Below, piece after piece: positions 40,925 through 48,663 of a stretch of DNA of 50,136 nucleotides. The translations under genes and the position numbers were made by a program. Origin of the DNA: Pseudomonas caricapapayae (lineage in GTDB: Bacteria > Pseudomonadota > Gammaproteobacteria > Pseudomonadales > Pseudomonadaceae). The stretch covers positions 1-50,136 of the forward strand of contig NZ_LJPW01000159.1 in the NCBI RefSeq assembly GCF_001400735.1, written 5' to 3'. Each line of letters begins with the position of its first letter. The first letter of the stretch is position 1. The notes beneath the pieces are model-generated. The model worked only from the letters and a program-made list of their open reading frames with translations, was not told the DNA's origin and did no database searches.

Positions 40925-41868
40925 AGCGGCAATTTCCTGAACTCACTGGTGGCTATCACTTGCCGCGCTTCGCCAAGGTCGTAGCCGTGGCGGATGCGCC
41001 GGCCAGCGCCGGTCTGTGTGACGACTTCCGACCGCGCTTCTCGGTCGACCTGCAGGTGATGGGGCCAGACGGCGAGATCGACACGACGTTGCCGGTATTG
41101 GCCGGTGTGCCGCTGCCTATGCCAGTGGGTGGGGATGAAATGGGGTTCTTCGCCTTTCCGGAGGAGGGCACCAGCGTAGTGGTTTGTTTCGCCTACGGCC
41201 TGCCGCATAAGCCTTACATTCAAACGATCCTGCCGCATGGTTTGACATTACCGAAGGTACCCAAGGGTGACCAGGTGTGGCAGCACAGTGACGCCGTGCA
41301 GCAGCGCGTCGACGCGGATGGCAACTGGTTGCGCAAGACTGACGGCAAGATCCAGGACCTGGCGATCGAGCGCGAAGTCGATGCCATGACGAACACCGAA
41401 AGCTTCCAGAGCCACACCAGAACGGTGGATGACCATTCGACCGAGTCAGTGGGTGGGGTGAAGAAGATCGAGGCCTTGGGCGCACTTAAGCTGCTGTCAG
41501 GCGGATCTGCAAGTCTGGCGGCTGTGGACGACCTGCACCAAGCAACCGGTCGTGACCTGAACCTGGTGGTTGGACAGAAGCACAACGCCACGGTGGGTGG
41601 CGACATGCACGAACGGATTCAGGGGCTGCGTGAAAGCATCACCAGTAAGAGCCAGCGTTTGCAGGCTCCGAAAAACTGGGTTGGATCGGGCGATGTGAAC
41701 ATCTTTCAGGTCGTGTGTGACCTGCTCGATCTGGTTCAGGACATGAACACCCAGCTCGCTGCACATACCCATGGGCCGACGCCGGTACCTGGGAACGCAG
41801 CTTCTTTCACTGCGGATGCGACGAAGTCTATGGCCTTAGCAACGCTGTTGAAGTCTGTGACACTGTAG
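40897..41868 (+). CDS. Baseplate spike protein (gpV-like)
   Basis: A 323-aa spike. Residues about 20-110 form an OB-fold (RFSVDLQVMGPDGEIDTTLPVLAGVPLPMPVGGDEMG), then a beta-helix of repeating segments (GGVKKIEALGALKLLSGGSASL, GRDLNLVVGQKHNATVGGDM), and near the end AHTHGP, the His-x-His that binds iron at the tip of gpV-like spikes. It would pierce the outer membrane. It is the last gene of the late operon. Confidence 0.82.
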   Translation: MDDAIKRSVERQFPELTGGYHLPRFAKVVAVADAPASAGLCDDFRPRFSVDLQVMGPDGEIDTTLPVLAGVPLPMPVGGDEMGFFAFPEEGTSVVVCFAYGLPHKPYIQTILPHGLTLPKVPKGDQVWQHSDAVQQRVDADGNWLRKTDGKIQDLAIEREVDAMTNTESFQSHTRTVDDHSTESVGGVKKIEALGALKLLSGGSASLAAVDDLHQATGRDLNLVVGQKHNATVGGDMHERIQGLRESITSKSQRLQAPKNWVGSGDVNIFQVVCDLLDLVQDMNTQLAAHTHGPTPVPGNAASFTADATKSMALATLLKSVTL

Positions 41869-41879
41869 GTGATTAAAGC

Positions 41880-42758
41880 TTACCAGACGCAATAAGCGGC
41901 TACTGCGCCAATAATGACGGTATAAAATAAGGAACGCCCAATCCATGGGTGCGTTAGCATGTTTATTGTATTTGTCAGCTTCGGCTTTTTTTGGTCCCAC
42001 TCAGACTCCACAATATCGCCGTTAGCGATAAATGGCTTCCAATATTTTGCAATGTGATTATTTTGTGATTCGAAGAAGTCACTATGAGCATAGTCGAAGT
42101 AACGGTCTTTAACGTATGGTACTTGAAAGCCTTTTCTGCCTGAGCTACCGTAACCAAAACTCGCGACAGTTGCGAGGATCGGATAAAAGTCTCGGGTTCC
42201 TACATCGTTGAGTATGGACCGCTTTTCCATTTCTTTGGTGTATAGTCCCCAAGGGTAATTGGTAGGGATAATACAACCGCAAAGAATGATTCTTCTAAAA
42301 CGGATGTCCGTAGATGTAGCTAGGATTCGACTTAGAATATAACTGCCAAAGCTGTGGGCGATAACCATAAACTGAGCATTAGGTTCTAAGGACTTAGCCT
42401 CTCGAATGGACTGCGCTATTTTGTGGATGGGCGTTCCACGGACCGGGGATGCGAGTTGAAGTCCAGAAACGAAATCGTATCCAAGTCCCTCAACATTAGT
42501 ATGCGGCAAGGAGCCAAGTTCTTTTTCCACTAGATTGTGCCAAGCACCGTCTGTTTGTATTCCATGAATAAGGAACACAACAGTAGCTTGGGGATTGTCT
42601 TCCACATTCGACAGCTTTGCATCGAGCATGCTATCGACTAACTCCCAATGCTCCTTTGGAAGTTGCTCTTTCATCAACTGGATCTGCCTAAATCTTGCAT
42701 GAGGCAATGTGTCGTTCCAAATCAAGTTGAATCGTTCGAATACTTCGACAGGCCTCAT
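41880..42758 (-). CDS. Alpha/beta hydrolase with C-terminal membrane anchor
   Basis: A 292-aa protein. I choose the ATG at 42758 (MRPVEVFERFN); a TTG 35 codons upstream extends the frame but is less likely. Residues 58-250 fit an alpha/beta hydrolase: oxyanion HG at H65-G66, nucleophile elbow A134-H-S-F-G138 (S136), possible acid D190 and His H225. The last 18 residues (GRSLFYTVIIGAVAAYCVW) form one membrane helix, so the enzyme would face the cytoplasm from the inner membrane. The start overlaps the previous gene. The gene is AT-richer than phage genes. A lipase or esterase role acting on the membrane is an inference; substrate unknown. Confidence 0.68.
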   Translation of the reverse strand: MRPVEVFERFNLIWNDTLPHARFRQIQLMKEQLPKEHWELVDSMLDAKLSNVEDNPQATVVFLIHGIQTDGAWHNLVEKELGSLPHTNVEGLGYDFVSGLQLASPVRGTPIHKIAQSIREAKSLEPNAQFMVIAHSFGSYILSRILATSTDIRFRRIILCGCIIPTNYPWGLYTKEMEKRSILNDVGTRDFYPILATVASFGYGSSGRKGFQVPYVKDRYFDYAHSDFFESQNNHIAKYWKPFIANGDIVESEWDQKKPKLTNTINMLTHPWIGRSLFYTVIIGAVAAYCVW

Positions 42759-43128
42759 TGGGCACCAAAATATAAGAAGGTTCGATATTGTCTTCTGTGA
42801 CTTCAACCTCAATATCTTGTACAGGATCTCGAACAACAGAGGGAAGCTCTGAATATGATGCAAACGTCAAGCCAGCGCCTGACGGGAAGCGTACCAGTAC
42901 CTGTCGACGAAAAACCTTCCCTTCAATCAGGATAGCTATTAGCCGGGACAAACGAGAACTGCTCCCTGCCTGGAGGATATCGAACATTAAAGAGGGGTTA
43001 AGTCGCATCCTCGGCAAATCGTTAGCTCTCCGATCTTCGAAGTCGCAAAGATACTTCTCCATCCTACGTAGAGCTTCCGCATCCTGCGGAAAACTACGTA
43101 TTAAGGGAGATAACTTTTCCGCGTACAT
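42688..43128 (-). CDS. Unknown protein, cargo operon gene 2
   Basis: A 146-aa protein starting at MYAEKLSPLI, chosen because GGAGA lies 10 bases before this ATG. It overlaps the first cargo gene by 35 bases and the hydrolase by about 70. It is soluble, helical at the N-terminus (DAEALRRMEKYLCDFEDRR) and beta-rich in the second half (FRRQVLVRFPSGAGLTFASYSELP). No family was recognised. Tight overlap suggests that the three products act together. Confidence 0.6.
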   Translation of the reverse strand: MYAEKLSPLIRSFPQDAEALRRMEKYLCDFEDRRANDLPRMRLNPSLMFDILQAGSSSRLSRLIAILIEGKVFRRQVLVRFPSGAGLTFASYSELPSVVRDPVQDIEVEVTEDNIEPSYILVPNEACRSIRTIQLDLERHIASCKI

Positions 43129-44125
43129 ATGAGTAGTCTCCTGCGGAGCATGCACCTGGGACCGCGAACTCGTTGACGTCGCCACCCAGCAACAAGTGAA
43201 TTTCGCGTTGCGGGTTTGTACCTTGTATTTTAGCGTAAACGTTCGCTCCCGTCACATGGCCGTCACCTGCCAAGAAGCTATCAATTGCTGCCATCGAGCC
43301 GTTATCAGACGAAAGGTTATCATCTTGAGATGATGACGAAAGTTGCAGCACTGCACCAAGATTGTTCACTGCGGTGGAATTGCTGTACCTAAACTCTTGC
43401 GCTAGTGGAACTCTGTCTTTTAATATTTTATCTTTAGCTGCGCCAAGAGAGATCGCACCGAAGCCATCTATTGGTATGAATTTACGTATTCTCATAAACA
43501 TATCCCTAACCAAGTTTGTGTACTTGGTTGAGTTATCTTGTGAGGCGATGCGGAGCTCCAAAAGCCCTTCATGATTCAATGTCGCAATATTTACTGCGCG
43601 CTTTTCAGTGAAGTTGTATTTCTTTGTAATAGTCCCTGCTTCACGATCTATTTGCTCTGAATCGAAAACTTTTGTAATCCTCTTCTCGATAATCTTAATC
43701 GTGAGGCTTACTGGAATTAAAGCAGGGTCGGGATGGAATATACGTATGTCAACTATTGTAGGTGTGTCTGGGAAGTTAATATCTAGCGGCGTATCTAGGA
43801 GAGCTTCAAGGTTTTCTTCACGAGCAATTGTACGTACGCGTGCAGGATTGATCAGGCTTTGTGCCCTGTCGGCTTCACATTGATACAAAAAAGTGTGTTG
43901 ACGGCCGTACTCTTCAACTGTCTGCAAGAGCTCGCGCAGATCGGTAATAGTGAAAATGCTTTGTTGCAGTGCTGGTAAGATACGTTTCTCATACAGTACT
44001 TCCCAGTTTCCGGACGTAGCGACGCCCTTTTCTTGGAGAAAGTCTCTAACGACCTGCTGGTTCGTCGCCTTTTTGATCAGTTCAAAAATGACAGCCGAAA
44101 GTCTACTATCTGCATCGCTCAGCAC
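43094..44125 (-). CDS. Unknown protein, cargo operon gene 1
   Basis: A 343-aa protein with a GTG start at 44125 after AGGAGAGA. It is the promoter-proximal gene of the leftward operon. Residues 1-110 are helical (VIFELIKKATNQQVVRDFLQEKG, GNWEVLYEKRILPALQQSIF, LLQTVEEYGRQHTFLYQ). Residues about 115-200 are beta-rich with IVDIRIFHPDPALIPVSLTIKIIEKRI, and a further domain ends in a Ser-rich linker (LSSSSQDDNLSSDNG) and a small C-terminal part. There is no membrane segment and no nucleotide-binding or nuclease motif. I do not recognise it. It may be the sensor or partner for the membrane hydrolase. Confidence 0.6.
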   Translation of the reverse strand: MLSDADSRLSAVIFELIKKATNQQVVRDFLQEKGVATSGNWEVLYEKRILPALQQSIFTITDLRELLQTVEEYGRQHTFLYQCEADRAQSLINPARVRTIAREENLEALLDTPLDINFPDTPTIVDIRIFHPDPALIPVSLTIKIIEKRITKVFDSEQIDREAGTITKKYNFTEKRAVNIATLNHEGLLELRIASQDNSTKYTNLVRDMFMRIRKFIPIDGFGAISLGAAKDKILKDRVPLAQEFRYSNSTAVNNLGAVLQLSSSSQDDNLSSDNGSMAAIDSFLAGDGHVTGANVYAKIQGTNPQREIHLLLGGDVNEFAVPGACSAGDYSYVRGKVISLNT

Positions 44126-44265
44126 CCAGTCTCTCCTGCCTATTTCAAACTAATGATTACGCGGCGCGTACCGGCACTGGTTGAGGGTTTTTGACCCTCT
44201 CTGGATACCATGGGCGCTCCATCGCTCGTGGAGGCATTCTGGCTCAACCTGCCCAGCCGGCACAA

Positions 44266-44311
44266 CACGAATCAACACGTATTTGCACGAATCAACACGT
44301 ATTTACACGAA
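44266..44311. repeat. Tandem 20-bp repeats, iteron-like
   Basis: CACGAATCAACACGTATTT occurs at 44266-44284 and again at 44286-44304, each followed by one variable base, and a third partial copy (CACGAA) follows at 44306. Regular 20-bp spacing is two helix turns, which suits cooperative protein binding. Confidence 0.6.
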
Positions 44312-44499
44312 CCCGCATGAAAAGAAACACGTAGCGGCTGCTGTCACGTGCAGTCCACCAACTCTTCTGACCTGGTCCACCCTGTATTAGAGACAAAACT
44401 GCTGTTTGGATAAAAAACAACCCGCAAATGCACTTATCCCCCTCCCGCCGACGGGCTCTGCGTCCGTTTTTTGTGCAAATCCAGATGCGATGAAAGCAG

Positions 44500-44660
44500 T
44501 ACTCCAGCCCAAGCCAGCCGTGGGGTTGCGCAGGAGAGCGGCAATTGCACAGCGTGCAAGGTTATGAAGAAAAATGTCATTGCCTTGCACAACGAACGAC
44601 AGGACCGCGCCGGAGGGGCGAATCCTCGAAAGCCCGGCCAGACTGGTTCGAAAATTGGAA
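44500..44660 (+). ncRNA. Candidate C4-like antisense RNA
   Basis: Two adjacent stems can be read on the plus strand. GTGCAAGG (44554-44561) pairs with CCTTGCAC (44583-44590), with an inner ATGA/TCAT pair. Then GCCGG-AG-GGGC pairs with GCCCGGC around GAATCCTCGAAA (about 44609-44637). Two stems with a GCGAATCC loop recall the C4 antisense RNA of P1-like phages and many prophages. The family call is from memory and unsure. Confidence 0.35.
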
Positions 44661-44745
44661 AACCAAGGAATGGGGCAATTTTCTAAATCGACACTGGTCC
44701 CAAAACTGTGCATAAGGGGCGCGGTGGTTAGATCAGTTCTGACCT

Positions 44746-45156
44746 TTACAGGCTAAGCGGATCGGGGGCTGCAAGCGTATCAACGACGTTTCCAACGTTG
44801 CATTCGATTGCGTCGGTGCTGCGAAGGTGGGGAAGACTCGTGTTGCGAGCTATTCGAGCGAATTCAGCTTCTACCATCGGTATCAGCAACTGACTTAAGG
44901 CACTGTGCAGTGCCTCGGCTTGCTTCTGATCAAGCCGTTTGACGGTGCCAGTCACACCGCTCGCACAGCAAACCCTCTCTGGAGCGATGCGGAGCATGTC
45001 CAATACCCCATCTATGTATCCGCGCAGATATTCGCCACGGCTGAACAGCACCAAGCTCGCGGGTCCCTCCTGATAATCCCAGTGAACCTCCCATTGACCA
45101 CCCTTCTTGATCATCTCGATTTGTGGAATAGGGGCGCGGGTACTGGGCTTCGGCAT
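44746..45156 (-). CDS. Hypothetical prophage protein
   Basis: A 136-aa soluble protein with GGAG six bases before its ATG. The N-terminus is beta-rich (GGQWEVHWDYQEGPASLVLFSRGEYLRGYIDGVLDML). The middle contains RVCCASGV, and the C-terminus is helical. No family was recognised. It is the last gene before the right att core, so it may be a lysogenic function. Confidence 0.6.
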   Translation of the reverse strand: MPKPSTRAPIPQIEMIKKGGQWEVHWDYQEGPASLVLFSRGEYLRGYIDGVLDMLRIAPERVCCASGVTGTVKRLDQKQAEALHSALSQLLIPMVEAEFARIARNTSLPHLRSTDAIECNVGNVVDTLAAPDPLSL

Positions 45157-45260
45157 GATTTCTCCGGTCAGCGATGTGAGGCGAGGATGGTTTTGAGGGT
45201 GCTTCCAGGTGGGCCACTGAAAACCTTTTTCCGGGATATCCCCTCCTGACGCGTAAGCGG

Positions 45261-45514
45261 TGTAAGTGAGCGAGAAAACGCCCTGTAACCCCCGTAATCA
45301 TTGAGGATCCTCACTTACAGTCGAGTCGTCAAAAAGTGTAAGCGAGAGAAAGTGTTAAAAAATATCCTTTAAAAACAGCAGGTTACAGAGGCGCTCACTT
45401 ACAGTCACAAACTGTTCTGGGCTTACGCCTTTCTGACAGTCTACTTACGGTTAGGTATTTTTTCTAACCCTTTGATTTAGAAGGATTTTATAGAGATTAA
45501 AAATCTCACTTACA
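45261..45514. repeat. Cluster of CTCACTTACA motifs
   Basis: CTCACTTACA occurs at 45310, 45394 and 45505, inverted as TGTAAGTGAG at 45261 and, with one change, as TGTAAGCGAG at 45337. Weaker forms (CTTACG, CTACTTACG) lie at 45422 and 45441. Five good copies lie within 254 gene-free bases just inside the right att. This suggests a protein-binding array. Confidence 0.65.
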
Positions 45515-45685
45515 CTTCTGACGCACTTTTTAGGTATGCACCGGAAAATTTTTTCCCGTGTGTAGGGTGTGTGGCAGACATGTGCGCACACATCCTCGTG
45601 AGGCTCAATTTTTGAGGCTATCACTACCTGTTACTGGTCGAATTCAGGATGCCCGCTGGCCCTGGGAAGCGTCGTTCTGGACGGC

Positions 45686-45707
45686 TTATTACGTGCGTTG
45701 TTACGTG
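45686..45707. promoter_or_regulatory. Candidate integrase arm sites, right side
   Basis: TTATTACGTG (45686-45695) and TTGTTACGTG (45698-45707) lie 46-67 bases inside the right att core. They match the pair inside the left core (10955 and 11007). Confidence 0.55.
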
Positions 45708-45713
45708 CGGGAC

Positions 45714-45747
45714 AAAAAACAAGGGCCTGCATCGCTGCAAGCCCTTG
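45714..45747 (-). terminator. tRNA-Thr terminator supplied by the prophage
   Basis: On the minus strand CAAGGGC...GCCCTTG is followed by six T. It lies 5 bases past the att core on the phage side, so the phage brings a new terminator for the tRNA it replaces. Confidence 0.8.
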
Positions 45748-45752
45748 ATTTA

Positions 45753-45830
<78 letters not shown>

Positions 45831-46588
45831 GTAATGGGCTGCGAGTATATAGAGTCTGATGCGCTTGTAAAGCCTAGCTGTCTGATTCAGTTGAAAAAAA
45901 TCGACCATTGGCGCTTCGGGTCGGATACGGGCGGGTGGTGGTGCAGGACGTTTCTGTTGGTTTTGGCGGAATGGTCTGTTTGGTGGGGCGGATCGGGGCC
46001 GTTTTGGGTGTTGATTTTGCTGCTGGCACGAACAGCTTGTGCAGATCGGAGCGCTGGTTTTTTAACCTGGTCGCGCAAACCGATGTGTCCAGCGTTGATG
46101 GCTATCTGGTGCATGAAAGAGCGCGGAGCGGGGCTAGGCATTTTGGGGCGGTTGCGGGAGCGGAGGGCTTTGCATAGGCTTGTTCTCAACGGCCCAGGCT
46201 ACTGAGTCAGCAGCATGGGTCGTTAGCTTTTCAGCCAGGCAGATAAAGGACTATCTCATGAGTGGCGCGATGGATCGTAACCGGACTTGGGGTGTTGTAT
46301 GCCGCAGACGGGTCATTCACTGAAGAGTTGTTGAAGGATATTTGCAGTTGCGTCTGGCCTTTCGGCTTTGCGCAGGGTGGGGCTGAGGATGGCTGTCTGA
46401 ATCGCATGAATGTGCGTCTGGACGCTCACGAAAGCTTCATCGATGTTTCAAGAAATGCCCGGATCCTCTGGATTCGGGCATTTTCTTGTGGGCTGGCTCT
46501 GCTTGCGTGGCATTTGCACTGGAGATATGGGCTTTTTGGCCGATATAGCTGTATCAAAAATGGCAGTCAGCCATGGACAGCAAGTGCA
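45831..46588. other. Intergenic region between tRNA-Thr and dnaJ-like gene
   Basis: About 760 bases without a supported gene. It should hold the tRNA promoter near 45840-45880. A short frame at 46258-46323 (MSGAMDRNRTWGVVCRRR) with AAAGGA upstream could be a remnant. A strong terminator is at 46453-46487. Confidence 0.4.
46453..46487 (+). terminator. Strong intrinsic terminator
   Basis: AAATGCCCGGATCC, loop TCT, GGATTCGGGCATTT (one G-T pair), followed by T-rich sequence. A 14-bp stem. It implies a rightward transcript coming from 45.9-46.4 kb that I cannot assign to a gene. Confidence 0.85.
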
Positions 46589-47602
46589 ATGCAGAGAACG
46601 CCTACGCATTACGAGCTGCTGAGTGTTGCTCGCGATGCCTCTCCTGAGCAGATCAAGAGGGCTTATCGCAAGCTGGCGCAGAAGCTGCATCCGGACAGGA
46701 ATCCCGACCCGTACGCCTCGGACATGATGGGCGTCGTCAACGCGTCCCACGATGTGCTGGCGGACCCTTCACGGCGTGCGGCGTATGACGCGCAGCTTGC
46801 CGCCGATGAGCACAAGGCGCGTATGGACGCGCTGCGTCGCAAGCAGGCGCGTGCGGCGGGTGGCCAGGCTGTTCATGCGTATGCCGCCACTTCTGCTGCA
46901 GCCACTGTGACGCCTTCTCGGGCGGCTCGGCCGGGCCCGACTGCCAAGGCTTCTTCTTCCGCTGCATCATCTTCCCATGGCAAGCGTCGCCGCAGCGCGT
47001 GGCGTTGGGCGCTGGTGTTTGTGGTGTTTTGTGCGGGCGGGGCATGGATGGGCTACGACCCGGATGCAGGCAAGGCCTATGTGCCAGCCGAGCCTGTGCC
47101 GGTTGCGCAGACGTGGGTCAAGCCAGCGCCCGCTACGCCGGTTGAGGAGCCTGCGGCCAGCCCTGCCAAGCCGGTGGATGCAGCGGCCTCCGAGTGTGAA
47201 GTGCCGGCGCTTGATCCGATGGGCGCGCCGTGGCCGGACAAGCCGGGCTATGTGAAGGACATGCCGGTGCTCAAGGACAATGGCTGGTCGCAGATCACTG
47301 TGGATAATTCGGCTGGCGAGTCGGCGGTGTATGCCAAGGTCACGGATGCGGTGGGGCGCAGGGCGTTTCGGCATGCGTTCGTGCCAGCCGGAGCGGTGTT
47401 CACGTTTGCCAAGATGGACCCGGGGCTGTATCTGCTCAAGTACAAGATGATGAGCACGGGCTGCGCTTTTGCGTCGGGCCGGATCTTGCTGGAGGAGACG
47501 CCGATGGGCAGTCAGATCAAGTCCAGCGCTTATAAGCTGACGCTGCGCAAGCTGCAGAATCGCAGTGTGCCGTTTGCGCGGTTGAAGGAGGATCAGTTTT
47601 AG
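46589..47602 (+). CDS. J-domain membrane protein
   Basis: A 337-aa protein starting MQRTPTHYELLSVARDA. Residues 1-70 are a J-domain with H34-P35-D36, which stimulates DnaK-type chaperones. A charged and Ala-rich linker (70-135) leads to one membrane helix (WRWALVFVVFCAGGAWMGY, 138-156). The C-terminal 180 residues are probably periplasmic and beta-rich (WSQITVDNSAGESAVYAKVTD, GLYLLKYKMMSTGCAF). The longer upstream frame crosses the terminator at 46453 and is not coding. Confidence 0.82.
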   Translation: MQRTPTHYELLSVARDASPEQIKRAYRKLAQKLHPDRNPDPYASDMMGVVNASHDVLADPSRRAAYDAQLAADEHKARMDALRRKQARAAGGQAVHAYAATSAAATVTPSRAARPGPTAKASSSAASSSHGKRRRSAWRWALVFVVFCAGGAWMGYDPDAGKAYVPAEPVPVAQTWVKPAPATPVEEPAASPAKPVDAAASECEVPALDPMGAPWPDKPGYVKDMPVLKDNGWSQITVDNSAGESAVYAKVTDAVGRRAFRHAFVPAGAVFTFAKMDPGLYLLKYKMMSTGCAFASGRILLEETPMGSQIKSSAYKLTLRKLQNRSVPFARLKEDQF

Positions 47603-48040
47603 CGGTTGAGCCGTGACGTGTATGCGGCGTTGCCTGTTCAGTCTTCGCGGACAAGCGAAGCGTCGCCCGGTCCGCTCCCAACGGGTTCTGCACACGTGTG
47701 TTGAGATCATGTTTTGCAACGCTTTCAGGCCGGTTTTTGCAGGCTTGATCTCTTTCTTTTGAAGGACATTTCCGAGAGAATCCCTGACCGCTTGCGCCCC
47801 TCGATATGTGCTTCTACTCTCCGCCCGTCGCTGCATATCAGCGATCGGGTTTAGTAGCCCGTAGTGAGTTAAGGCGTAACACAGCCGCGCTTCATCAGGC
47901 GTTGTCCCGATGCTATGGCGACTGTGCGCTTGGCGCCTTCGGGTGCGCCGGTTCTTAGCTCACCGGTCTACTAACTCGCGTACAGTTGCCGCCCTTCGTT
48001 TAGTAGCGAAAAGGCAGCGACTTCATAGAAGGAGCTAAGC
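47603..48040 (+). promoter_or_regulatory. Structured leader upstream of DUF6124 gene
   Basis: There is no gene in these 438 bases. The direct repeat GTTTAGTAGC occurs at 47849 and 47998. Between them GGCGC-CTTCGGGT-GCGCC (47932-47949) forms a hairpin, and there are two CCGGT motifs. GAAGGAG precedes the ATG. It may be a transcribed leader that regulates the gene. Confidence 0.45.
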
Positions 48041-48367
48041 ATGGTCAAAATTACCCCCGATCCCCCCAAAAAACAGTCCGGCACCGCGCCGGTCTTCGAT
48101 AATGCCGTCGTCAAGCGTGCCATGGCGTATTACCTGCCGGTCTCGCGACCCGCCAAGGAAGCCCAGGACAGCAAGTTCGACTTCATCAGCCTGGAAGCGA
48201 CATTGGTACATGCACTGGATTTCCTGCGTTGTGCATCGGCCACCGCGCACGAACTGGGCAATGAACTGACCGGTTCGCAACGTGATCTGCTGTTCGCCTC
48301 CATGCACATGGTGGAAATGGCGAGCGTCATGGTCGAGCGTTCGCTGGAGTGTGTCGAAGAGGTGTGA
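48041..48367 (+). CDS. DUF6124 family protein
   Basis: A 108-aa protein of the Pseudomonas DUF6124 type (MVKITPDPPK, then FDFISLEATLVHALDFLRCASATAHELG and LLFASMHMVEMASVMVERSLE). It is helical and soluble. The function is unknown. The ribosome site GAAGGAG is good. It lies alone. Confidence 0.8.
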   Translation: MVKITPDPPKKQSGTAPVFDNAVVKRAMAYYLPVSRPAKEAQDSKFDFISLEATLVHALDFLRCASATAHELGNELTGSQRDLLFASMHMVEMASVMVERSLECVEEV

Positions 48368-48663
48368 AACCTCGCGCCAGACAGGTCATGCACAGGCACT
48401 TTGCATGTGCATGATCGAGCCACGCAAAAGGCTTGTTCCAGAGCCTTTACCAAATCTTTATGCACAATTGCTGCATAAAGAAATGCGCGTGTTACCAGAT
48501 ATACGCATTTGGACGGAATGGGCCGCAAGGCATTGTTTTTGCGGGTTACGGAAAGGATTGCGGGAAAAAATAAGGGGCTTCAGTAACTGGTGCGCCAAGC
48601 TTTAACGCACTCATCCACATTTTCATCAACAGACTTATCCACAGGTTGCTCAATCCATTTACA
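48368..48663. other. Intergenic region
   Basis: No gene was found. A single perfect DnaA-box sequence (CTTATCCACAGG) lies near 48635. It is AT-richer around 48450-48600. Confidence 0.4.

Larger units (their letters stand above)
44126..44745. other. Non-coding stretch with repeats and structured RNA candidate
   Basis: 620 bases without a gene. Contents are a small hairpin near 44185 (GAGGGT/ACCCTC), the 20-bp repeats at 44266 and the structured candidate at 44500-44660. Open frames here (for example a minus frame 44387-44713) look like by-products of the structured RNA. Confidence 0.45.

Noticed and set aside
44387..44713. 108-aa minus frame near the cargo operon
   Set aside because: It covers the structured RNA candidate; such frames recur as false genes over structured elements.
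44266..45514. CRISPR array
   Set aside because: The repeats at 44266 are tandem with no spacers, and the 10-bp motifs are too short, irregularly spaced and in both orientations.
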